Below, piece after piece: positions 1-8,355 of a stretch of 64,000 nt of DNA (positions within the stretch are counted from its first letter, which is position 1; each line of letters opens with the position of its first letter). The DNA lies in NCBI RefSeq assembly GCF_039954625.1, contig NZ_CP157199.1, positions 2,914,001 through 2,978,000 on the forward strand, read 5' to 3'. The notes beneath the pieces are model-generated. The model was not told the DNA's origin, ran no database searches, and saw only the letters and a program-made list of their open reading frames with translations. A program made the position numbers and the translations under genes. The stretch comes from Pontimicrobium sp. SW4. Its GTDB lineage: Bacteria > Bacteroidota > Bacteroidia > Flavobacteriales > Flavobacteriaceae.

Positions 1-1820
1 GAGGACATAAAGTATCTGTTTTCGATAAGGATATTTCAATATTCGCTGCTGGTTCTTATTCAAAAAGCTTAGAATATGCCGAAGGTGTTTTTAGAAGCTA
101 TAGAGCCAATATTTTAGATAACGAATTTACTGATACTGAATCTTACACTACAAAAATAAGTACCACAGGATACCTTAATTCAAATATAAAGATTAATGAA
201 AATAATCGTGTTTCTTATAATTTCCTCGCAATAAATAAGGGAATCGATAATGTGTATGAACAAGGCAGAAATGGTTTAGGTTATGTATTTGATCAAGATC
301 CTCAAGAAAATGGTGCTTTTGTTAGAGACCAAAACTTTAAGCAAACCACCATGTTTGTTAACCAACTTTTAGGAACACACAATTTTAGCGAAATTCATAA
401 ACTAACATGGGCAGCAGGATATAACTTTGTATTGGCAGAAGAGCCTAATAGAATTAGAAATGAAGCCAATATATTAGATCAAAATACCGTACAATATGCA
501 CATGTTGGAGATTTTCAACAAAGAAAATCTAGTCAAAAAATTGAGGACATAGAATATAATGGCTATATAAAAGATCAACTAGAATTTGGAACTCCAGACG
601 AAGAAGACATAAACCCTTTTAAACTAAACTTTGGCGCAGATTTTCGTCAAAAAGAAAGAGCTTTTAACTCCCTTTTCATTGGTGTGAGAGCTAGAGATTT
701 CCAAGTACCATCAGTAGATAACCTGTCACTCACGTTTACTGAAAGTAATTTCAACAACGGACTCATACTTAGACAAAGAGATCCTGATAGATATACTGCC
801 GATTTAAAAATTTATGCAGGCTTTGCAAGTGTTGATTTTGGTACAAATAAAAAATTATCAGGAAACGTTGGCCTTCGTTATGAGAAAGATCAAATAGAAG
901 TGCTTTGGGATGTTGCAAATTATGTTGGGCGTGTTGGTTCAATCAAAAAAAATTATAGCGAAGTATTTCCAAGTGCTAATATTAAGTATCAATTAAACGA
1001 CAAAAATTCTTTGCGTTTTGCTACAAGTTTAACACAAACATTACCAGAGTTTAAAGAGTTAGCGCCTTTTGAATATGTGTCACCAACTGGTCGAGTAACA
1101 AGAGGAAATCCAGATTTAGAAAAATCGGATGTGTTGAATATCGATCTAAAGTGGGAGTTTTTTCCAAGCTCAAGTGAACTGCTTTCTGCTACTACCTTTT
1201 ATAAGAAAATCAATAATCCTATCAACCTTGCACAAACAAGAGGGTCTTCAGGGATTTTTCAATATTTCAATACAGGAGATAAAGCAGATGTATTTGGATT
1301 AGAGTTTGAATCTAGAATCAACCTTATTGAAACAGAAGATGAGAAAAGCATTTTAGATTTTAATGCGAATATTACTAAAATGTGGTTTACTCAAGATTTA
1401 TTGAAAGAGTTTCAATATAAGAATGTAAAAGAATCTGATTTACAAGGTGCTTCCGATCTCATTCTTAATGCCTCACTAGGTTATAATAATCAAAAAGAAA
1501 ATGAATTTACAGCAAACTTAACTGGTAATTATTCTTCCGATAAGGTTTTTGCACTAGGTTCTCCTGAAGATTTTGCAAATAGTGACATTTTATTTAATGA
1601 TGAAATTATTGAAAAAGGCTTCTTTACAATGGACTTTGTAATGAGCAAGGAATTATCTGCAAACTGGCAAATAAAATTAGTTGGTAAAAACCTATTAAAT
1701 CCAGCTATTGAGCAAACACAAATGGTTAGAAATATTAATACTGGAGTAACCACAAACGAAGTTGTAAGCTCTTACAAAAAAGGAAGCCAATTTAGCCTTA
1801 GCCTTAAGTATCTTTTCTAA
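1..1820 (+). CDS. TonB-dependent outer membrane receptor, C-terminal part (5' end outside window)
   Basis: The frame is open from the left edge (first full codon at base 3), so about 605 C-terminal residues of a larger protein are present. The GTG at 252 is internal, not a start. The sequence is the beta-barrel of a TonB-dependent receptor: alternating hydrophobic strands, the SANIKYQL and RFATSLTQTLPEF type strand motifs, the conserved RGNPDLEKSDVLNIDLKWEF segment, and a terminal aromatic residue (LSLKYLF) as expected for outer membrane assembly. Plug and TonB box lie outside the window. A lipoprotein follows 122 bp downstream in the same direction, then phosphate transport genes, so a phosphorus-linked substrate is possible, but that is inferred from context only. 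Confidence 0.9.
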   Translation, partial: GHKVSVFDKDISIFAAGSYSKSLEYAEGVFRSYRANILDNEFTDTESYTTKISTTGYLNSNIKINENNRVSYNFLAINKGIDNVYEQGRNGLGYVFDQDPQENGAFVRDQNFKQTTMFVNQLLGTHNFSEIHKLTWAAGYNFVLAEEPNRIRNEANILDQNTVQYAHVGDFQQRKSSQKIEDIEYNGYIKDQLEFGTPDEEDINPFKLNFGADFRQKERAFNSLFIGVRARDFQVPSVDNLSLTFTESNFNNGLILRQRDPDRYTADLKIYAGFASVDFGTNKKLSGNVGLRYEKDQIEVLWDVANYVGRVGSIKKNYSEVFPSANIKYQLNDKNSLRFATSLTQTLPEFKELAPFEYVSPTGRVTRGNPDLEKSDVLNIDLKWEFFPSSSELLSATTFYKKINNPINLAQTRGSSGIFQYFNTGDKADVFGLEFESRINLIETEDEKSILDFNANITKMWFTQDLLKEFQYKNVKESDLQGASDLILNASLGYNNQKENEFTANLTGNYSSDKVFALGSPEDFANSDILFNDEIIEKGFFTMDFVMSKELSANWQIKLVGKNLLNPAIEQTQMVRNINTGVTTNEVVSSYKKGSQFSLSLKYLF

Positions 1821-1942
1821 TTAACTTTTAGATAACATACCGTCATATTTTCAAGTAAAAAGTAACCTACGTTTAATATTCAATTAAAGTAAAAAAAAGG
1901 TTTGAGTGTTTTCTTTGAGCAACAATAAATTATAAAATAAAA

Positions 1943-3895
1943 ATGAAAAAATTAGTCGTAAAATTATTTAGTTTAACAGCAGTAATTGCTTTATTAACCT
2001 TAAATAGTTGTAGTAGTAATGATGATCCAGATCCAATTATTCCAGCAGAAGCTAAAGTTATAGAAAACTTAAACGCAGGAATTATGAAAGGGACTTTAAA
2101 AGAAAGTTTCACGCTTTCCTCTACAACGCAATATAACTTAACTGGGCAATTTATCGTTGCCGAAGGTGCTGTGTTAAACATTCCTGCGGGAACTAGAATT
2201 GTTGCCGATAATGGTGGGACAGATGTATATCTTGCTGTTTTAAAAGGTGGTCAAATTAATATTAACGGTAATCCAAGCAATCCTGTAGTGATGTCTTCAG
2301 CAAATGGAAATCCTGGAGATTGGGGTGGATTAACTATTTGCGGTAAAGCGACCACAACAGCAGGTGTTGACGCTGAAGCTGAGGTTGGTGGGTTCTTATA
2401 TGGAGGCACAGACGATACTGATAGCTCTGGTGTTATTAGGTACTTACAAATTGTTGGTACAGGTGCGCAAATTAACCCTGATTCTCAATACAATGGAGTG
2501 TCATTATATGCGGTTGGTTCAGGAACATTAATAGACAATGTCGCTGTAATTAATGGTTCAGATGATGGTGTAGAGTTTTTTGGAGGAACCGTAAATGCTT
2601 CTAATTTATATTTAGAAAATAACGATGATGATTCTATCGATTGGACAGAAGGATGGAGTGGTACTGTTGATAATGCTCTCATTTCACATACTGTTACTGG
2701 TTTTTCGACTGCTTTTGAAGGTGATAAGATTAATGGTAACCCAAAATTTAATAATATTACTGCTATATCAACAGTAGGCGGTACTGCATTACAGTTCAAG
2801 TTACAATCGGGTGCTACAATTACTAATCTTTCTTTAACTGGTTATGATATATCTATAGACATGAAAGATGATGGCCCATTAGCTAATGTTATTATAGACG
2901 GTGAAGAAGCAAATCCTAACTTAAGCTACACTAATCCTCCAACAACAACTGCCGAGGATTTCCCTTGGGTAGATACCGATTTAACTTTTGGAAACAATTT
3001 ATTACAAGGTACAGTAACTGGAAATGTGACTTTAGATGCTAGCATTAATTACGTACTTAACTCGTCATATATTGTTCAAGATGGTGGTAAACTAACAATT
3101 CCAGCAGGTACTAAAATTACAGCTAGAGACGGTGGAACAGGCGTTTACATTGCGGTTTTAAAAGGTGGTGAAATAGATATTCAAGGAACATCAGATAATC
3201 CAGTAGTTATTTCTTCTGCAAACGCAAATCCTGGAGATTGGGGTGGATTAACAATTTGTGGTAAAGCAACAACTACAGCAGGTATAGATGCAGAGGCTGA
3301 AGTTGGTGGGTTTATTTATGGCGGAACTTTTGATGATGACAGTTCAGGATCCATTACTTACTTAGTAATTAAAGGAACAGGTGCCCAAATTAACTCTGAA
3401 TCTCAATATAACGGAATCTCTTTTTATGCTGTTGGCTCTGGAACGACTATAGAAAATATTTCAGTTATTAATGGCGCTGATGATGGTGTTGAGTTTTTTG
3501 GTGGAACAGTTTCTGCTACAAATGTGTACTTAGAAAATAATGAAGATGATTCAGTAGATTGGACTGAAGGTTGGAATGGTACTGTAACAAATACTTATAT
3601 TTCTCATACAATTGCTGGTTTTTCGACTGCTTTTGAAGGTGATAAAATAAATAACAATCCACAGTTTGTAAACGTAACAGCTATTTCTACGGTTGGTGGA
3701 ACTGCTTTACAATTTAAAAAACAATCTGGCGCAACAATTACCAATCTATACTTAAGTGGCTACGATACGAATATTGATATGAAAGATGATGGCCCTTTAG
3801 CCAATGTACAAATAGATGGAGCTAACGCAAATCCAGCCACAGATTATTCTACTGGAACTCAAATTGATATTTCTGGTTGGACTTGGAAAAATTAA
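1943..3895 (+). CDS. Surface lipoprotein made of two tandem beta-helix-like repeats
   Basis: 650 residues. The N-terminus is a lipoprotein signal with lipobox LNSC (Cys about 23) followed by acidic residues. The rest consists of two copies of a module of about 300 residues, starting near residues 45 and 355, with a period of exactly 306 codons (918 bp). Shared landmarks are IPAGT, PGDWGGLTICGKATTTAG, SQYNG, DDGVEFFGGTV, WTEGW, FSTAFEGDKIN and MKDDGPLANV. The short repeating strands and Asn/Gly-rich turns suggest a right-handed parallel beta-helix. It lies just downstream of the TonB-dependent receptor, as a SusD-like partner would, though it is not SusD. The function is unknown; the distance and a weak upstream AACTTT/AACATA pair suggest it may have its own promoter. 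A strong terminator follows. Confidence 0.85.
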   Translation: MKKLVVKLFSLTAVIALLTLNSCSSNDDPDPIIPAEAKVIENLNAGIMKGTLKESFTLSSTTQYNLTGQFIVAEGAVLNIPAGTRIVADNGGTDVYLAVLKGGQININGNPSNPVVMSSANGNPGDWGGLTICGKATTTAGVDAEAEVGGFLYGGTDDTDSSGVIRYLQIVGTGAQINPDSQYNGVSLYAVGSGTLIDNVAVINGSDDGVEFFGGTVNASNLYLENNDDDSIDWTEGWSGTVDNALISHTVTGFSTAFEGDKINGNPKFNNITAISTVGGTALQFKLQSGATITNLSLTGYDISIDMKDDGPLANVIIDGEEANPNLSYTNPPTTTAEDFPWVDTDLTFGNNLLQGTVTGNVTLDASINYVLNSSYIVQDGGKLTIPAGTKITARDGGTGVYIAVLKGGEIDIQGTSDNPVVISSANANPGDWGGLTICGKATTTAGIDAEAEVGGFIYGGTFDDDSSGSITYLVIKGTGAQINSESQYNGISFYAVGSGTTIENISVINGADDGVEFFGGTVSATNVYLENNEDDSVDWTEGWNGTVTNTYISHTIAGFSTAFEGDKINNNPQFVNVTAISTVGGTALQFKKQSGATITNLYLSGYDTNIDMKDDGPLANVQIDGANANPATDYSTGTQIDISGWTWKN

Positions 3896-3926
3896 AATCT
3901 ACTTATTTTAAATTAGTCTTTTTAAT

Positions 3927-3958
3927 AAAAAAAGCATCCTAAATAGGATGCTTTTTTT
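3927..3958. terminator. Bidirectional intrinsic terminator
   Basis: The stem GCATCC (3934-3939) pairs with GGATGC (3946-3951) and is flanked by a run of A on the left and T7 on the right, so it works on both strands. It separates the beta-helix lipoprotein gene from the convergent MORN-repeat gene. Confidence 0.9.
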
Positions 3959-3983
3959 ATTATTTAATCATTTCATTTGTTTA

Positions 3984-4343
3984 CTAATTGTTCCTAAATG
4001 CTAACGAACTAGCATTTTCCCAAATAGTAACATCTGCAATAACATTTTCATTATAATCTACTTCTTTTAAAGTTTCATTATTCCAATAAAACCATTTGCC
4101 GACTTTTTTCCCATTATCATAATTCGCCGAAACTGTCTTTTTCCCTTGTGCATTAAAACTTAACCACTCTCCTTGCAATTTTCCATCTAAAGTATAAGCT
4201 CCTGTTTGGCTTACAACTCCATTGTCATGATAGTAAGTTACATCAATTAGATTGTTGTTTCCATTAAATTTTAAATCTCTCTTTTGTTGTCCAAAAGAAA
4301 CCGCACAAATTAAAAAAGCCAATAAAAAAATTGTGTTCTTCAT
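3984..4343 (-). CDS. Exported MORN-repeat (YwqK-like) protein
   Basis: 119 residues with a cleavable signal peptide (MKNTIFLLAFLICAVSFGQ). The mature part carries repeats of the form G-x-Y-x-x-[DN]-G-K-x-x-G-x-W (TLDGKLQGEWLSF, YDNGKKVGKWFYW), the MORN_2 pattern found in proteins loosely labelled YwqK antitoxin-like. The name is historical: there is no toxin partner beside it. It is likely periplasmic or surface-exposed. The 382-bp region upstream, shared with the divergent porin gene, holds Pho-box-like repeats and an orphan terminator. The biochemical role is not known. Confidence 0.75.
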   Translation of the reverse strand: MKNTIFLLAFLICAVSFGQQKRDLKFNGNNNLIDVTYYHDNGVVSQTGAYTLDGKLQGEWLSFNAQGKKTVSANYDNGKKVGKWFYWNNETLKEVDYNENVIADVTIWENASSLAFRNN

Positions 4344-4385
4344 AATTATGGGTTTTACATTCTAAAACTAATATATATCTTTTTT

Positions 4386-4424
4386 AACATTAAATCAATA
4401 TTTACATAACCTTAATTTAACATT
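4386..4424 (+). promoter_or_regulatory. Four in-phase 11-bp AACATT-type repeats (Pho-box-like)
   Basis: Hexamers AACATT (4386), AATATT (4397), AACCTT (4408) and AACATT (4419) start exactly 11 bp apart. The same hexamer at the same spacing lies before the porin (4669/4680) and before the PiT transporter (5923/5934). An 11-bp direct-repeat spacing is the hallmark of PhoB-type binding sites; the hexamer itself is not the E. coli sequence. The orientation points rightward, into a stretch without a protein gene. No matching -7 element is seen at the spacing used by the other two. Confidence 0.45.
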
Positions 4425-4539
4425 AAATATGTAATATGTTTATAATCAATGATTTGAAAAAATATAATATTAACTAAAAATCTTAATGTTTAATTAATAT
4501 TCGCATTACAATAACATGATGTTGATGTTGCATATTTGT

Positions 4540-4646
4540 TGAGTCTTAAGACAATTATTTTAGTATTTCATATAATCTATTAGTTTTTGTCGACTACATT
4601 ATCATGAATTCTAATGACTGCCTTTGGCCAAGGCAGTCTTTTTTTT
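4540..4646 (+). ncRNA. Candidate small RNA ending in an orphan terminator
   Basis: No protein gene lies on this strand between 3896 and 4725, yet a strong rightward terminator stands at 4616-4646, so something is probably transcribed into it. A -7-like CATATTTG at 4531-4538 would give a transcript of about 105 nt. It contains TTAGTTTTTGTCGACTA (4580-4596), an exact 17-base antisense match to the leader of the Na/Pi cotransporter mRNA (10107-10123) and 12 bases antisense to the porin leader (4704-4715). Alternatively the 17-mer is a relic promoter/leader on the other strand. Start position uncertain. Confidence 0.4.
4616..4646 (+). terminator. Intrinsic terminator without an upstream protein gene
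   Basis: A perfect 7-bp GC-rich stem, GACTGCC (4616-4622) with GGCAGTC (4632-4638), is followed by T8 (4639-4646). The U-tract makes it directional, on the + strand. It lies 80 bp before the porin start, so it ends an untranslated transcript or acts as an attenuator. Confidence 0.8.
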
Positions 4647-4668
4647 ATTCAAAAAGTAATAATTTGGA

Positions 4669-4700
4669 AACATTAAGTTAACATTGGTTTTAGTTATTTG
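4669..4700 (+). promoter_or_regulatory. Porin promoter with two 11-bp-spaced AACATT repeats
   Basis: AACATT at 4669-4674 and again at 4680-4685 is followed 11 bases later by TTTG (4697-4700) of a -7-like element. Transcription would begin near 4704, at the CGACAAAAACTA sequence shared with the Na/Pi cotransporter leader. Confidence 0.5.
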
Positions 4701-4725
4701 CAGCGACAAAAACTATTAACAGACC

Positions 4726-5916
4726 ATGAAACTAAAATTACTCTTAACTGCATTAGCAGTGTTTTCATTCTCATTTGTTCAAGCTCAAGAAACTCCAGCA
4801 CCAAAATTTGGTAAAGGATTATTCAACCTAGTAGGTCAAGACAGTTCTTGGACCATGAAAATTGGTGCTAGAATGCAATTTTTGGCAATTTCTGATTGGG
4901 GAAAAAACGAATCAAATGAATCTAACTTTTTAGTAAGACGTTCTCGTTTAAAGTTTGATGGATTTGCTTTTACTCCTAAACTTAAATATAAATTAGAATT
5001 AGGATTATCTAATAGAGATATTTCTGGCGCTTCACCTTTTACAAGTAATTCGCCAAGATATATTTTAGACGCAGTAATAAAATGGAATTTTTATGAAAAC
5101 TTCGAACTTTGGTTTGGACAAACAAAACTTCCTGGAAATAGAGAGCGAGTAGTTTCTTCAGCTAACTTACAACAAGTAGATCGCTCTTTACTTAACAGTC
5201 GTTTCAATATTGATAGAGATTTAGGTATCCAATTACGCCATCATTTTAATTTGACTGATAGTTTTGTTGTTAAAGAAATTTTCTCAATTGCCCAAGGAGA
5301 AGGTAGAAACATAACCACTGGGAATCTAGGAGGGCACCAATATACAGGACGCATTGAATTATTGCCAATGGGTAATTTTGCAAGTAGTGGTGACTATAAA
5401 GGTGCTGATTTGAAAAGAGAAGCATCGCCAAAATTAGCTTTAGGTGTTTCTTATGATCATAATGCAAATGCTGTTAAAAATAGAAGCAATCAAGGTAGTT
5501 ATATGGCAAATGATGAAGGGTTTTATCAAACTAACATCAATACGCTTTTTATAGATGCAATGTTTAAATACAAAGGATTTTCATTAATGGCTGAATATGC
5601 AGATAGAGATGCTAAAGATCCTTTTGCAAAAAATTCTGATAATTCGCTAACTGGAGATGTGGTTCAAGTTGGAAAAGGCTTAAACGTACAATCTGGAATT
5701 CTATTTAAAAACGATTGGGAACTATCTGGTAGATATACAAATATAGAGCTAGATAAAAACATCACAGGGAAAAATCAAGAACAACAATATACTTTAGGTG
5801 TTTCCAAATATATAGTTGGTCATAGCTTAAAAGTACAAACAGATTTAAGCTATTTAGATGTTGATACTAGTAACAGTCATATAATGTGGAGGTTACAATT
5901 CGATATTCATTTCTAA
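4726..5916 (+). CDS. Phosphate-selective porin O/P family outer membrane protein
   Basis: 396 residues with a clear signal peptide (MKLKLLLTALAVFSFSFVQA). The mature protein has the OprO/OprP-family order: an early strand with KIGARMQFL, the conserved LVRRSRLKFDG motif, strands of alternating residues, WFGQTKLPGNRERV (family-typical), and a C-terminal strand ending in aromatic residues (MWRLQFDIHF). In this family the trimeric barrel passes phosphate or other anions across the outer membrane. It stands 69 bp before the PiT transporter; each has its own 11-bp repeat promoter, which suggests common phosphate control rather than a single transcript. Confidence 0.9.
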   Translation: MKLKLLLTALAVFSFSFVQAQETPAPKFGKGLFNLVGQDSSWTMKIGARMQFLAISDWGKNESNESNFLVRRSRLKFDGFAFTPKLKYKLELGLSNRDISGASPFTSNSPRYILDAVIKWNFYENFELWFGQTKLPGNRERVVSSANLQQVDRSLLNSRFNIDRDLGIQLRHHFNLTDSFVVKEIFSIAQGEGRNITTGNLGGHQYTGRIELLPMGNFASSGDYKGADLKREASPKLALGVSYDHNANAVKNRSNQGSYMANDEGFYQTNINTLFIDAMFKYKGFSLMAEYADRDAKDPFAKNSDNSLTGDVVQVGKGLNVQSGILFKNDWELSGRYTNIELDKNITGKNQEQQYTLGVSKYIVGHSLKVQTDLSYLDVDTSNSHIMWRLQFDIHF

Positions 5917-5917
5917 A

Positions 5918-5965
5918 AACATAACATTAACATAACATTTTACTGCAAAACACTAAAGATATTTG
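5918..5965 (+). promoter_or_regulatory. PiT promoter with a perfect 11-bp tandem duplication
   Basis: AACATAACATT occurs twice without a gap (5918-5928 and 5929-5939), placing AACATT hexamers 11 bp apart. TTTG of a -7-like element stands at 5962-5965, 22 bases after the second hexamer; the porin gap is 11, so the two arrangements differ by one helical turn. Confidence 0.5.
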
Positions 5966-5985
5966 CAGACTAATTAAACTAAATT

Positions 5986-8310
5986 ATGGACAATATTTAT
6001 CTTTTTATGATCATTGCACTAGCTCTTTTGGCTATTGCTGATTTAGTCGTAGGAGTAAGCAATGATGCTGTAAACTTCTTAAATTCTGCTATTGGTTCTA
6101 AAGCTATTTCTTTTAAAACCATTATGATTGTTGCTAGTATTGGTGTAGCTGTAGGAGCTGTATTTTCTAGTGGAATGATGGAAGTGGCTCGAAAAGGAAT
6201 TTTTAATCCTGGGGAGTTTATGTTTAATGAAATCATGATCATATTTATGGCTGTGATGATAACAGACATACTCTTACTTGATTTTTTTAATACTGTTGGA
6301 ATGCCAACATCAACTACAGTTTCAATTGTTTTTGAATTGTTAGGTGCAGCAGTTGCAATGGCTTTAATAAAAATTGGCTATGAAGGTGGGAATTTTTCTG
6401 ATGTCATAAACTATATAAATACTTCCAAAGCGTCTCAAATAATATTTGGTATACTACTCTCCGTCGTCGTCGCATTCTCCATTGGTGCTATAGTACAATG
6501 GTTTTCGAGAGTATTGTTATCTTATGATTTTGAAAAGAAAGCAAATTGGGTTGGTGCTTTATTTGGTGGTATTGCTTTAACTGCAATTACCTATTTCATT
6601 TTTATGAAAGGCTTAAAAGGGACTTCTTACGCAAAAGAATCTTTTGATATTCTTGGTGGTGGTACAATGGCAAATTTTTTAGAAACTCAAGTATTACCAA
6701 TAGTTTTAATAAGTGCTATTTTTTGGTCTTTGCTTTCTTACGCCTTGATAGCCTTTGCAAGAACAAATATTTATAAACTTATTATTATTGTTGGAACCTT
6801 TGCATTAGCTCTTGCTTTTGCCGGAAATGATTTAGTTAACTTTATTGGTGTTCCTGTTGCTGCATATAATGCGTTTTTAGAATGGTCTGCTTCAGGTATA
6901 CCAGCTACAGAATTTCCAATGAATGTATTAGCAGAAAAAGTACCAACAAATAACTTATTATTATTTGGAGCTGGAATGGTAATGGTACTGACTTTGTGGT
7001 TTTCTACTAAAGCAAAAGGTGTCGTAAAAACATCATTAGATTTATCTAGTCAAGGAGAAACGAAAGAACGTTTTCAACCTAATTCTTTATCTCGTGGTTT
7101 TGTAAGATTAGCAATGGGCGCACAACAAATACTAGATTATGTTTTACCAGAATCAATGCAAACTAAAATTGAAAAACAGTTTGAAACTCCTGTTATAAAA
7201 CTATCTAAAGATAAAGTACATGAATTACCTGCTTTTGATTTGGTAAGAGCCGCTGTAAACCTAATGGTAGCAGCTGTTTTAATCTCAATTGCAACATCTT
7301 ATAAATTACCACTTTCTACAACCTATGTAACATTTATGGTAGCCATGGGTACTTCTTTAGCAGATAGAGCTTGGGGAGCAGAAAGTGCTGTTTATAGAGT
7401 AGCCGGTGTATTAAATGTTATTGGTGGTTGGTTCTTTACAGCATTGATAGCCTTTTCTGCTGCTGCTTTAGTTGCTTATCTTTTAAATTTAAATTTACCA
7501 CTAATGTTTCCTTTATTGCTAGTTGCTGCTTTTGGGTTAATCATTAGAAATTATATTTCACATAATAAAAAGACTAAGGAAGTAAAAGCCGAAGACAGTT
7601 TAACTAGAGCTGAGAGTAGTTCTGTTCAAGGTGTTATTCAAGAAAGCGCTAAAAATATTGCCAACGTAGTAAAACGAACTAATAGAATTTACTCTAACGC
7701 CATAGTAGGACTAGCAAGACAAGATTTAGCACTTCTTAAAAAGAGTAAAAATCAAGTAGTTAAATTAACTGCCGAGATTGACGATTTAAGAGATAATATT
7801 TTCTATTTTATTAAAAACTTAGATGAATCGAGTGTAGAGGCAAGTGGTTTTTATATTAATATACTAAGTCATTTACAAGATATGTCACAATCTTTAGAGT
7901 ACATTGCTAAGGTATGCCATAAGCACATTAATAATAATCACAAAAAGCTTAAGTTTAACCAAATTAAAGAGCTTAAAGAAATAGATGATAAGCTAGAAAT
8001 TTTGTTTGGTGATACTGAAAAAGCATTTAAATCTGGTTCTTTCGAAGAGATTGGAGCTATCATCAGTGAAAAGAAAGAAGTGTATGACTTAGTTAAAGAT
8101 AAAATTCGAAAACAAGTTACTCGCACAAGAACTGAGGAATCTAGTCCAAAAAACACAACATTATATTTTAGTGTTTTAATTGAAACTAAAGATTTAATGA
8201 ATGCAACGATGAATCTATTAGAAGAATATCATGACGCTTATGATATTAGAGTAAGACCTGCAACTCTCCCAGATGATATTGATGTTATCATTGATAAAGA
8301 GAATGAATAA
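5986..8310 (+). CDS. PiT-family inorganic phosphate transporter with C-terminal PhoU-like domain
   Basis: 774 residues. The N-terminal half has many membrane segments and the PiT signature GVSNDAVNFLNSAIGS near residue 23, repeated in diverged form as AFAGNDLVNFIGVPVAAYNA near residue 280. A later membrane block holds SYKLPLSTTYVTFMVAMG. From about residue 540 the sequence is soluble, helical and charged, with the look of a PhoU-like four-helix domain, a fusion common in Bacteroidota PiT proteins. It imports phosphate across the inner membrane with a cation. Downstream is a terminator shared with the convergent Na/Pi cotransporter. Confidence 0.92.
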   Translation: MDNIYLFMIIALALLAIADLVVGVSNDAVNFLNSAIGSKAISFKTIMIVASIGVAVGAVFSSGMMEVARKGIFNPGEFMFNEIMIIFMAVMITDILLLDFFNTVGMPTSTTVSIVFELLGAAVAMALIKIGYEGGNFSDVINYINTSKASQIIFGILLSVVVAFSIGAIVQWFSRVLLSYDFEKKANWVGALFGGIALTAITYFIFMKGLKGTSYAKESFDILGGGTMANFLETQVLPIVLISAIFWSLLSYALIAFARTNIYKLIIIVGTFALALAFAGNDLVNFIGVPVAAYNAFLEWSASGIPATEFPMNVLAEKVPTNNLLLFGAGMVMVLTLWFSTKAKGVVKTSLDLSSQGETKERFQPNSLSRGFVRLAMGAQQILDYVLPESMQTKIEKQFETPVIKLSKDKVHELPAFDLVRAAVNLMVAAVLISIATSYKLPLSTTYVTFMVAMGTSLADRAWGAESAVYRVAGVLNVIGGWFFTALIAFSAAALVAYLLNLNLPLMFPLLLVAAFGLIIRNYISHNKKTKEVKAEDSLTRAESSSVQGVIQESAKNIANVVKRTNRIYSNAIVGLARQDLALLKKSKNQVVKLTAEIDDLRDNIFYFIKNLDESSVEASGFYINILSHLQDMSQSLEYIAKVCHKHINNNHKKLKFNQIKELKEIDDKLEILFGDTEKAFKSGSFEEIGAIISEKKEVYDLVKDKIRKQVTRTRTEESSPKNTTLYFSVLIETKDLMNATMNLLEEYHDAYDIRVRPATLPDDIDVIIDKENE

Positions 8311-8322
8311 TCATCATTCTTT

Positions 8323-8355
8323 AAAAAAAGCACCTATTGTATAGGTGCTTTTTTT
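8323..8355. terminator. Bidirectional terminator overlapping the end of a gene
   Basis: The stem GCACCTAT (8330-8337) pairs with ATAGGTGC (8341-8348) around a 3-base loop, with A7 and T7 flanks. The stop codon of the leftward Na/Pi cotransporter (8334-8336) lies inside the left arm, so the last codons (KKAPIQ) are encoded by the hairpin. Confidence 0.9.

Noticed and set aside
1823..1850. AACTTT / AACATA pair 11 bp apart before the beta-helix lipoprotein gene, as a further Pho-box-like site
   Set aside because: Only two degenerate hexamers and no -7 element at the spacing seen for the porin or PiT; too weak to list as a site.
2485..2799. 104-residue open frame antisense to the beta-helix lipoprotein
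   Set aside because: A shadow of the strongly coding + strand; composition is not protein-like for this genome.
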